Source: Eumeta japonica (lineage: Eukaryota > Arthropoda > Insecta > Lepidoptera > Psychidae). From it: a stretch of 64,000 bases of DNA. Shown here in pieces: positions 52,001 to 61,500 of this stretch; within the stretch, counting starts at the first letter, position 1; each line of letters begins with the position of its first letter. The position numbers and the translations under genes were made by a program. The stretch covers positions 62,001-126,000 of the forward strand of contig BGZK01000179.1 of assembly GCA_005406025.1 (NCBI GenBank), given 5' to 3'. Below the pieces are notes generated by a model. It was given only the letters and a program-made list of their open reading frames with translations, was not told where the DNA came from and did not search any database.

Positions 52001-55000
52001 TAAATAAATAGTATAAAATTATAATATAAGCAAGTGGTTCTTTTTTTGAGTATGATGTGATATGAAAAAACTTGTAGGTCTGTTTGTGCAATTATCATCA
52101 TCAATCATATTGTTGATGCCATGTATTTGATCAACAGTTGTTTGTAAAATTAATACCACTACTAGACACAAGTTAAAATATTTTGTTAGACCATAACCAA
52201 ACTTTCTTTTAATAGGTTTATTTGATTTTGAATTTATTATAACACAATCAAATATTATGTGTAATTTTTTAGATTGATGCTATTGTGAATGCGGCTAATT
52301 CACGCTTGAAGGCAGGCGGTGGTGTAGATGGCGCCATACACAGAGCCGCAGGGCCACTTTTACAGGTATGTGTTGATGTACATGAGGTCAGACCTTAGTA
52401 AGAATCGTGTAATTTATATACCCCAATTGTTTGTGACGAAAACATTCCTGCGCATCCCGTCGTACACACGGAGTGAACATTTTATCTTATTTTTAGTCCA
52501 TATAGTTTGTATAGATGAATTACGAATGTGTGATTCATAAATAAGAAAACATAGCTTTTTTATACAATTTATAGTGAAATTTATGTTTCTAATATAATTT
52601 TGAACGTATAGGTTTATTTTGTAAATGGTCATACGAGTTCGCATGAGTTTTACTTCTGAAATGTATCAAACGTGTATGCAGTTTAATACCATAGAAATCC
52701 TTCAGAGGGTGGACCACGTGACAAATCGGCGCATCTCACGACGGTAGGTCCGCCAACCGCTGACGGTAGTCATTCAAGGGGGCCGGACAGCAGCGCCCAT
52801 TACGGTACGGCCTGGAATCGACATTGAAATTAGCATAGCTGTCTCGACAGTTACACTTGTGATCAAAGACAGATTTTGAGATCCGGGCTGCTTCAATTCA
52901 ATTGATATAAAATCGTCTCGTTTAATTCGTCGCTCTTTGAAGGATGAATCAGACAATGGCAGAAAATAGTATAGGAATGCAACTGCATTTTGCATTCGAC
53001 CTGCACTACCTTAGTACTACATCTAGTATATAGTCCCTCTCCAGTACATAGCATATGTGTTGGCATATCGGAGATGAAAGTCTGCACTTCTATAGACACA
53101 TAGTGTTCAGAGGTGTTATTTCGACGACCTAAGTTCGCAGGCGCCGTTCCTGCTAACAGTCAGCTGATCAGCAAAACCAAAAATGGGCTGTTAAGTGTTC
53201 CATACGTGTGCGCCCGGTCCGTCACACTTTTGTGAGAGTTCTATGATTTTTATTTGATGTGTGTGGCATTAGTTTTCAGTTTTATTAATTATATTAAATA
53301 AGTAAATACTTAACTAATTTTTGAAAAAAATATGAAAAAATTTGTGCAATTAATAACTCAGTGATTGACTAATCAAATTATGCTCAATGTCTTTTGAATT
53401 TTCCATGGGAATACAATAACTTCCCATGAGAAACTTTTTGTTTTAATGTTGTTTAAAAATTTATGTTCATTTCCAATAATAAATATTTACTTATACAATG
53501 ATATGTAAAATTTACCTATGTATTTTAAATGTAGTGCCATTTCTAGTGTGTATCATGTAATGCTATTTGTTATTTAAAATTAATTATGCAACAACAATGT
53601 AATTACCCGAGAAACCATTCGAGATAGCGCTAAAAACTAAAGTTTGAACATTAAAGAAGTTGTCATTGTAAATATTTTTTTATGAACAATTTCTATTATT
53701 TTATTTCAGTTTTTTTTTTTAGTTATGTTACGCATTTGATAAACAGTAATAGTATTTGTATGGGACACTTGTTCACTGGTTTGCAACCGACAAGCAGGAT
53801 CTTGAGCCAGCAGAATTTCAATGAAAACTATTAATAAATTACTTGTTGACCGAGGAGCAGTTTCGTTTAACTTTAAATAGAAATCAAATGTGGAAGTGCC
53901 GAGAATCGGGACTCATTTTATTTTTATATTGGCTTTACACATGTTCCCGATTTTTTAACGGTCTGTAACAATTTTCAATGGTCAAATGAATCCCTGCTCC
54001 TCCTTAGTCTTTTATTTGGAAAACACACTATACACATTTTATACATACGGAACTTATCTAAATAGATGTATAAATCTATAGTCAGCGACGTGTGGAAGTG
54101 GAGTGAGAGCCGATTTTTTCTAATTGGCTATTTATATGTCTCCCTCCCTCACTTCATTACTATATAATAAAATTTGCGCGGGAATAGCACCTAGTGTTAT
54201 TTTAACTGTCGCTGACTATACTTAAGCCTATCTATTTTTCATTGGGTCAACAATCCAGCCATTACATCATTTATGTACATAATTAAACACCTATTACAAG
54301 TATCTATTATGGCTGTCTTAAATAATGAAACGCATTTATTGTAATGTTTATTAAACAATAAATAAGCTGAAACTATGAGCTGTTTCAAACTATCTGTATG
54401 TATTTAGTGCATAGTTTAAAAAATAAACTTAAAACTACAGCCGTTCCGTACAGTATTATGTTTAAAATCTTAGATAAAACTGTTTTTATATAAATTCATG
54501 AAGTTCTAGGTTTTCGCCATTTTCTGCAATTTCAGTATTTTTAATTATAATTTGTCACGAATGAATATAAAATTGTTCTAAAAAGGACTTTGTGTGTTCA
54601 AATTATTATATCAGTGGCACATTTGGTAATTTTTTAAATATAAAAAATTTTGGAAAATTCAAAGTGCACTCCTCATAGCGGTCATTCAATTTTTACAATT
54701 AGTACGAATATTTTTTCTTGTCATTTGTGCATTTATATAAGTCTGTAAGTACATTTGAGTAACATGAAAAAATTTTAAGTTCAAAAAATAGCTCGATTTT
54801 TATAAGGTGAGATTAGAACACTTCCTCAGCGCTCCACTTATGAGGCATGTAAAAATACCATGCAAGCGAATGAGACCGTGATCTTCGAAAGGACTTAGAA
54901 AGGAAAAATAAATAGACACACTTTTAGTTCAAAAAATCACTTTATTTTTGTAAAGCACTACCACAATGCTCCACTTATGAGGCGTACAATATCTATCTTT

Positions 55001-57537
55001 TTAATACAGAAACATACATTTGTTGTTTGTTCACCCTCTTTTTATATGTTCTTATGCTATTCATCCAATTATAATAAAAATGATGAGTATTGTCATTGCT
55101 CAGAAAAGTTTCTGACCAAAAAAAAATGTATTCTAAATTGACATGGTCAAAATCATCAAATTTGTGGTGGAACCATTATAATAATCATAATATAAACTGC
55201 ACACTCTGTGAAACAGGTTGAAGATTAATTTGATCCATCGTAATATATTAACCAAGTCTTATATAAAAATTTAATGTTTGTTGTATTCTATAGTTTCCTG
55301 AAAAATTCATCTGATTAAGCTAAAACTTAGTACAGTTTTTGTTGGGCTAGCGCGAAATTATCTAATGACATACAATATCTCTTGACATACAATAGATGGC
55401 ACTGACACAATTGACCGTTTTTCATATAGCTTATGGACACTTCATGTATGTTGTGCATAGGTATGTGTTCCTCCAGAATGATTTGATTGGGATTGAATTG
55501 AAAGCGGAACCGAGGATTGAGAACGTCATCGGGATCAAAATTAAATATGAGACCTTAATCGGTATTGAGAACGAAGCTGAAAAAAAAACCTGAAAAAGAC
55601 TGAGACCATGATCATGGATGCCAATGAGACTGGTTAATGTAAAAGATAAAGGAATTCGTTGTATGTCAAAAAATGTGAGCCGTCACGGGATGCCTGGCAG
55701 ATGTGAAACATCGAGTTTGTACAAGTAATATGCATTAAAAACAAGATTACAAGAGGAACTAAATATAGCATAATGGAAAAATTAAATATAAATTTTTTTT
55801 TACAGAAAATAATGACTATTTATTTAATAAACATTATTTTCATTAAATACAAAAATTCGATATTAATTTCAAGTTGCCACAACTTAATTCATTTCATCTG
55901 TGACTTCGGTATCACTGACAATTGCTAATATCAATTATAATTGAATTATTAATAAAATTACAGTAATAATTTTATTAATAATCAATTATTAATCAAAAAT
56001 CATCATATTAATCAAAATGTAGTAATGTGTATGGTGTGGCGACGGGTCGCCACGCTATACTATAGATATATACAGTCCACAGGTAGTAGTGTATACGATG
56101 TGGTGACGCGTCGCCATGCGGAAGCGACTGTGCGACTGCCTTCTCACTCGGTTCGATGGTGCTGTTTACTGCGGTATACATTTTGACTATATATATACCA
56201 TTGTATAGCGTGGCGACCCGTCGCCACACAGTTCACTCTACTATAAATAGACTGTATATATACCCTAGTATAGCGTGGCGACCCGTCGCCACGGCAAACG
56301 TCGCCACGCAAAAAATCTGATTTACCTGCGCCTATAGATGTTTCACATCAAAAATTACATCCTCCAAAAAATTATAAAAGAAACAAAACAAAGTAAATGT
56401 TTTAAATCGTTGATAAAACAGTACGACTGGATTCTACGTTATTATCTAGTGCCATATAAAACACAAATTGTGAAATTTGTGAAAAAGATGTAACAAACAA
56501 TTCATGACACTTTACAATTTTGTTTCTTTAATTAACTTAACTATGTAATCATTGAATATATAAGTATGTTGTTACGTTTTATTAATATTTAAGGATGTTT
56601 GTTTCTTGTATAGTTTCATGTAAAATTTTAACTTCTATTTAATTTTCGGTGTAATGTTTTATATATATAATGTTATACAGGAAGAATGTAGTTCACTCAA
56701 TGGGTGCCCAACTGGTGAAGCCAAAATTACAGGAGGATACGATCTTCCGGCAAAATGTAAGTTTATATGTATATAATGATGAATATGACTTATTAGCTTA
56801 TGGCTTATTTTATTTAATAAGTTTAAATGAGTAGTTAATTTTGTATTGATATAATACAAAGGTTTTAAGATTCTGTTTATGATTTCCTTGATGTGGTTCG
56901 ATTGCTATTTTTTTTGTTTAATAAATGCTTTTGCTACTTATATCGATAGAAAAATCGTTTGTAGCATATAGTTATTGAGTTTTGATAAATGACAACAAAT
57001 TGTGAAATGGAAACAACCAATAACAATATTATTTTTTATTTTAAATAACTTTTTTATTTCTATAATTATAAAATATTTAAGGCTTGACAGGTGTTAGATT
57101 TACAGAGGGCAATAGACAGCATTTATTTAAATGTTGTATATCGCATGGGACCACATCAGACTTGCATAGACACTACATAATATATATTTTCATACATCAT
57201 AAATATTTTTGCATATTGTATTTATTATTCGAAAATATTTACAGATGTCATTCACACAGTAGGACCACAGGACGGCTCCGAATCTAAACTGAGGTCCTGT
57301 TATGAAAAATGTCTGTCATACCAATTCGAATACAGACTCAAATCAATTGCTTTCCCATGCATTTCGACCGGCATATACAGATTTCCGAACAACTTGGCAG
57401 GACATGTTGCTTTGAGCACTGCTAGGAAATTTCTAGAGGGCAACGAGGATGTAGATAGAATAATATTTTGTACTTTTATGCCGATCGATGTCGAAGTTTA
57501 TGAAAGACTAATGCAAATGTATTTTCCACTGTCATAA
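49096..57537 (+). CDS. MACROD-type macrodomain ADP-ribosyl hydrolase, four exons, 273 aa
   Basis: Exons are 49096-49455, 52273-52365, 56681-56756 and 57245-57537. All junctions are GT-AG with matching phases; TAA at 57535-57537. Residues 1-30 are basic, hydrophobic and free of acidic residues ([20 protein letters not shown]...), a likely mitochondrial targeting signal. A second Met at 31 could give a shorter form. Residues 40-120 match the N-terminal extension of MACROD1/2 ([12 protein letters not shown]). The macrodomain runs from about 105 to 273: [21 protein letters not shown] (ADP-ribose-binding Asn129), [13 protein letters not shown] (catalytic Asp139), [21 protein letters not shown] and [10 protein letters not shown]. 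The family removes mono-ADP-ribose from acidic residues and deacetylates O-acetyl-ADP-ribose. Position 222 is Arg where relatives usually have Gly (GIYGFP). Confidence 0.95.
49456..52272. other. Macrodomain gene intron 1 (2.8 kb)
   Basis: AT-rich. Contains a second copy (50695-50885) of the non-coding part of the RTE-type LINE remnant seen at 28478-28620. No other supported feature. Confidence 0.55.
50695..50885 (-). repeat. RTE-type LINE remnant, second copy (non-coding part)
   Basis: The series 'agcctatttcctagaaagg', 'ttcaaaggcttaaaattttg' and 'acccttttttaatatacca' parallels 28485-28620 ('cgcctatttcccagaaggc', 'gtgcttaaaatttgatcc', 'tttttaatatatcaccaat') in the same orientation. The protein-coding end present in the first copy is absent. 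Confidence 0.5.
52690..53220. other. GC-rich intronic patch of unknown origin
   Basis: Clearly richer in GC than the rest of the intron. A minus-strand frame (52995-52774) stays open over most of it, but no family was recognised. It may be an old element or an unrecognised exon on the other strand. Confidence 0.25.
54077..54220. mobile_element. Small MITE with 13-bp perfect TIRs
   Basis: TATAGTCAGCGAC at 54077-54089 and its exact reverse complement at 54208-54220. If the outer TA is the target duplication, the element is TAGTCAGCGAC...GTCGCTGACTA, about 140 bp, fitting a Tc1/mariner-like MITE. The interior has no coding content. Confidence 0.75.
54778..54988. repeat. Local direct duplication
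   Basis: 'agttcaaaaaat' followed by 'gctccacttatgaggc' occurs twice: around 54778-54847 and 54928-54983. The intervening parts align loosely. Confidence 0.6.
55480..55640 (-). repeat. Interspersed repeat family B, inverted fragment
   Basis: Purine-rich 'gatcaaaattaaatatgaga' and 'ggtattgagaacgaagctga' read, in reverse complement, like the TTCCGATT/CAGTCTxxGCTC theme of 31530-31600 and 37000-37090. The match is to a simple, biased sequence, so it is tentative. Confidence 0.35.
56030..56310. repeat. Island of four near-identical 18-bp GC palindromes
   Basis: GTGGCGACSSGTCGCCAC-type palindromes lie at 56036-56053, 56100-56117 (variant), 56210-56227 and 56275-56292. A half-site GTCGCCAC follows at 56300-56307. 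Between them run AT-rich spacers with 'actatagatatatacagt' and 'agactgtatatatacc'. Spacing of the palindrome starts is 64, 110 and 65 bp. The island is far more GC-rich than the surrounding intron. Confidence 0.85.
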
Positions 57538-57603
57538 ATTAGTAGATCTGTTCCTTTTTATGTATTAAGCAGTTATCTTTGTGAAATGTAAGACTGCAAT
57601 AAC

Positions 57604-57621
57604 CAATAAAACTTACAATAA
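57604..57621 (+). terminator. Poly(A) signals of the macrodomain gene
   Basis: AATAAA at 57604-57609 and again at 57616-57621, 67-84 bp after the stop codon. Either would give a short 3' UTR. Confidence 0.75.
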
Positions 57622-58235
57622 AAGTGTGTTTAAAAAATAAATATTTCCTTTCCTGTTTTTTTAATTTCATCACCCACAATTTTTGTGTCAATTTTCATAA
57701 TTTTTATATTTCTAACATGTAGATGAAGAAACCACATTGATTTTCCTGTCTCCTTTAAACTTTAAGGGGTGAATAGAACAATTTCAATGCAAAAAAATTC
57801 TAAACTAACATTCAGTGGTAATTAAGTATGTACTATATTTTGTCACTAGATGGCGATATGTTTCAGAAAATATTCTGTAGAATTGTCAATTATACAAAAT
57901 CTGCCAACTTGTATTGAAAAATGAATAAACAAATAGATAACATATTAACAGGGTTTTATAAATCTATTATTATTCACATAATCTCACTTTCTAATAAGTA
58001 CTATAGCTCTAAATAGTAGAATCAGGTCATCCTTATATATAAATAATACATTAATTTTGATTAAAAATTTGACATGTTTGTATGTAATTGTATTGATCAA
58101 TAAATAATTTTTAATAAAAAATACTTCATATTTCACATAATATTGTTATGAAACGACTCTATCAGAGGTTCAAGGTAAGCACCCAGAATAATAGAAGATC
58201 TATATTCAGAAAAATAACATATATCGCATGGAATG
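57622..58235. other. Intergenic, no gene seen
   Basis: AT-rich DNA downstream of the macrodomain gene without supported features. Confidence 0.6.
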
Positions 58236-58243
58236 GATCGTGC

Positions 58244-58410
58244 TTAGGGCCGGACCGTGAGTTAAGGGGGCATTGGGCTAATACTACTTAGGGGCCCACA
58301 TATTTTTTCGCATATCATCTATTTCCGACTGACTTGACTTAGCCGGGGGCCCCTTGAATCCACGGGGCCCTGGGCTGAAGCCCAAAAAGCCATATGGTAG
58401 ATCCGGCCCT
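58244..58410. mobile_element. hAT-type MITE, 167 bp, with a perfect 8-bp target duplication
   Basis: The element begins TTAGGGCCGGACC and ends GGTAGATCCGGCCCT. It is flanked by GATCGTGC at 58236-58243 and 58411-58418. An 8-bp duplication and AGGGCCGG ends fit the hAT superfamily. Removing the element and one duplication restores the family C repeat, as seen uninterrupted at 39928-39946. Confidence 0.85.
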
Positions 58411-58510
58411 GATCGTGCATCTTTTCGCAAATATGCATAATATCCTTCTTATTTAGAACAACTTTGTCAAAAAAACCATAGACATTGAAGTAGCCGTTCC
58501 TTACAAAAAT
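58411..58510 (-). repeat. Interspersed repeat family C, inverted copy, host of the hAT MITE
   Basis: The reverse complement reads 'aaagttgttctaaataagaa' and 'catatttgcgaaaagatgca', matching 39853-39946 over about 95 bp. Confidence 0.8.
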
Positions 58511-58734
58511 ATCTTAGAATATGTACCAAAAATTTACCATCTTGCATCCTTATATCAAAGCTGACGGTTGGAACTCACGGCGGCGGCGGGCTGTGGACAA
58601 GCTGTGTCCGGACGTTGAACTCCTATTTCTTATCTAACTTAATTTGTTTATTCGCTGTTACTTCATTTTTTACTATAGAGACGTATTTTGTAATGAGTAT
58701 GTTCAGTTGTAGTACAAGTGTTAGACCGGTCGCA

Positions 58735-59425
58735 CTTTGGATGCGTTTTCGTACGAACACTCAAAAGCGATCCCGGCTCTTCGAGTGCCGCTAAAATATA
58801 TAACAACTATAAGAGTACTAATTTAAACTATGCGAACAATCTTTGCGTCCCGTCGCATTGCGCAAAAAAGCGCGGGAAACTGATGGACAGTTGACGGTGG
58901 CGCTAGTTTAGACATTTGACAACTGACAAATTCAGAGATCCGAAATCAATCCATACTTGTTCGGATTTTTTAGGCGTTTGTATGTTAAATTCAATATGAA
59001 TATAGAAAGGTTAATTGATATGGTTCATGGATACAAATGTTTGTGGGATCAAAATGATTTGAAAATCAATTTGAGTATCAATGCTAGGCGTGGCGAGAAA
59101 TATGCAATAAACATGTGAAAAGTAATACTTTGTAAATTAATGTATTGTTTATTTATTTGTAACAAATTTATTTAGACAGAATAGTGTAACTTTAATGGCA
59201 AACTTAGAACTGATTACACTAAATTTTACTTAGACTGTGACGCCGCCGCCGCAATTTTCGAATTGGCGAAGGATTATCCAATAGATGTAAATTCATAACG
59301 ACGATGTTGTCGATCGCGGTTCAATCATTATTGGCATTTCAACAGAGAAAAATGCAACTTGTGTGCGCGTTCAGTCCACTAATGTACGTTTATAGACGAT
59401 ACAAGTTCGTGTCCAATGTGCAGCC
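58735..59425. mobile_element. PIF/Harbinger-like non-autonomous element candidate
   Basis: The left segment GGTCGCACTTTGGA (about 58730) and the right segment TCCAATGTGCAGCC (about 59412-59425) are inverted near-repeats, extending into a diverged 'cgtacga / tcgt' zone. Inside is the start of a MADF-domain protein. PIF/Harbinger elements commonly carry a MADF/Myb-like second protein. A 3-bp target duplication could not be confirmed. Confidence 0.5.
58996..59118 (+). pseudogene. MADF-domain N-terminal fragment, 40 codons
   Basis: MNIERLIDMVHGYKCLWDQ is the characteristic opening of MADF domains (helix 1 with x-L-I-x-x-V-x-x-Y-x-x-L-W-D). After LKINLSINARRGEKYAINM a TGA ends the frame, so only the start of the domain remains. 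It is probably a leftover of a transposon-encoded DNA-binding protein, shortened by internal deletion. Confidence 0.6.
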
Positions 59426-59576
59426 AGCTTTACGTTTTTGAAACTAAGATTGTGTATGATTAACATTTAATAAAATGATACATAAAAGGAATAGTATTCG
59501 AATGCGAGTGTGAAAAGGAAGAAGAAATGCGTACACGCATATCACTCGCTTTTGAATAAGTGCGTGGAAAAATCGA

Positions 59577-59616
59577 CAGTCGTTTTACGTTTTATGAACA
59601 AAACGTAAAACGACTG
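59577..59616. repeat. Perfect 17-bp inverted repeat, 6-nt loop
   Basis: CAGTCGTTTTACGTTTT (59577-59593), loop ATGAAC, then the exact reverse complement (59600-59616). This is a strong cruciform or hairpin. It lies between the MADF element and a family C copy. No coding context. Confidence 0.85.
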
Positions 59617-59894
59617 CGTGTTTGTTAAGAGGTGAATGTAAAACGTGTGGGAAATAGGAGACTAATTTAATAATACCGTCGGCGACCTTTACATCACTGA
59701 CAACATTAAGTGTCATTTGTAGGCAAGTGACTAGATACATTGTTTAAAATTAGTACATCGCATAGGCCGAGCGCGAGACAAAATTCGAGTTCGTCACGTG
59801 CCCGAGCGCCGTCTGACTGAGCATTTTTTAAGGATTTGTCTATATTGTTTTATATTACATATTCATAAGCATATTTCCAATGATAAATTTTCGT

Positions 59895-59965
59895 TATAGT
59901 TACTTTGGCAAGGTTGTTTTAAAAAAGGAGGAGATTATTAATATTTGCGAAAAGATATGCATGAA
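59895..59965 (+). repeat. Interspersed repeat family C, third copy
   Basis: 'gttactttggcaaggttgtt', then 'aaaaaaggaggagattatta' and 'atatttgcgaaaagatatgc' match 39868-39937 in the same orientation. Confidence 0.7.
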
Positions 59966-60214
59966 GATGAGATATGGATTTCATCCTGTATAAATAGCTA
60001 CGAAACCACTTTAATACATTGTTGATCACACTTATCTCAAAAATGCAAACTCACTGTCAGCACCCGAATTCTCCTGTATACATAGAAAAATTCGAATTCG
60101 AAAAACAAATATAAGTCGGTTCGAAATGTAAAGGCGCAATTGACAGGGACAGAAGCGAAGGCGGGAGGTGTTTACGCTTCAAAGATAACAATTATTTTTG
60201 AATATTTTTAGGAA

Positions 60215-60645
60215 AATTATTTTGACGTGACAACGTCTTATAAATTGGTTTGCCGGGTGACACTTCAAGAAACTGCGTTACGCTCCGCTCACGTTATGCG
60301 CTCACAATGAGAGCGAGTGAGAGGCACGCGTCCCTTCCACTCAGGTAGGAACAAGTTAAGTTGTAGTAAACGCTGTTTCATTGTACGCAAATGTATTGCA
60401 AGTTATTGTATGTATATTTGTATATAAATACGTATGTATGTGTAAAGGTAAAAATAAAATTTTGTTAATATGAAATTCAGTGCGAGATTCTTTGTATAAA
60501 TTAATGTTTTAAATATAATTCTTTGTATAAATAAATGTTTTAAATTGTTACTATTATTTCATCCTTCTTCCTACTATACGAATGAATATTCACATTAAAA
60601 TGATTTTACCACTCAAAGTCGTTGTCACGTAAAACTTTCGCCCGT
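60215..60645. mobile_element. Candidate TIR element
   Basis: 'ttgacgtgacaacgt' at 60222-60236 and 'gtcgttgtcacgtaaaact' near 60619-60637 form an inverted near-repeat (TGACAACG core), about 0.4 kb apart. The flanking phrases are ones I associate with frequent lepidopteran elements. Borders and duplication are unresolved. Confidence 0.4.
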
Positions 60646-60649
60646 ATAC

Positions 60650-61500
60650 CGACTTTACAGGCAACCAATTTTTTTTTATACTTTTAATTTACATAGGTGA
60701 CACTTTAAATGTTTAGAACTGGCCTTTTAGAAACCATGAAATAATAAAAAAAATCAAATGTGAGTTCACACCATAGTGGTTCACACATAGTAGAAGTGAA
60801 ACTTAGAAAGAATTCTAAGAAAACCAGAAGGTTAATTTTTAAAAGAATGAGATGATTTCGATCTCTCTGTTTACCACTATGGACGTGGTAAGCACAGAGA
60901 AAATGAGAGCAAGAGTTCGATTGACCGATATTTTTTTAATAAAGTAACATTTCAGTAAAGATAGATATTATACGATTCAGTATAAAATAATTTTTAAAAG
61001 TGTGTGATAATCATTGCGATCCAATAGAAAATAATGTGCTATAAATTTCAAGATTTATCTCTCTGCCTCTCATTGTATACCTATATATCGAGTAGATTAT
61101 GAATATAATATACAGCATGGAGTCTAGTATCCATGATATAAAAAGTCCGTGTACGGGCTCGTATACGACGGTAGAGTAATAGGGATGCAGACCGCTACGA
61201 ACTATCACATAAGGAGGAGACGAAAGAGAGGGAAACTATATATAGGAACGCATTCTATTTCATTTTATCACAGCCTAAAAGCTATATATACATTTATAGC
61301 TATTTCTTTTACGTTATACATCAAAACTATTAAAATTTAAAAAATGGAACTCTGTCAACCTTGATAAGTACATTGCATTCATCTGTCATTTGTTTTTACA
61401 AATTGGCGGTAAAAAGAAAATTGCAAACGTCAACGAATTTAACGCGAGAAAATTTTCGTGCACATTTTCTATGACTTTCATTGTCATTTAAGTTAACAAG
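60650..61500. other. Intergenic, no supported gene
   Basis: AT-rich with short chance frames on both strands (61011-61340). No RNA gene or TIR pair was recognised. Confidence 0.5.

Larger units (their letters stand above)
52366..56680. other. Macrodomain gene intron 2 (4.3 kb)
   Basis: Holds a GC-rich patch (52690-53220) of unknown nature, a small TIR element (54077-54220), a local duplication (54778-54988), a family B fragment (55480-55640) and the palindrome island (56030-56310). Confidence 0.6.

Noticed and set aside
56030..56310. CRISPR-like array from regularly repeated palindromes
   Set aside because: Animal DNA, only four copies, unequal spacing, related spacers and no cas genes.
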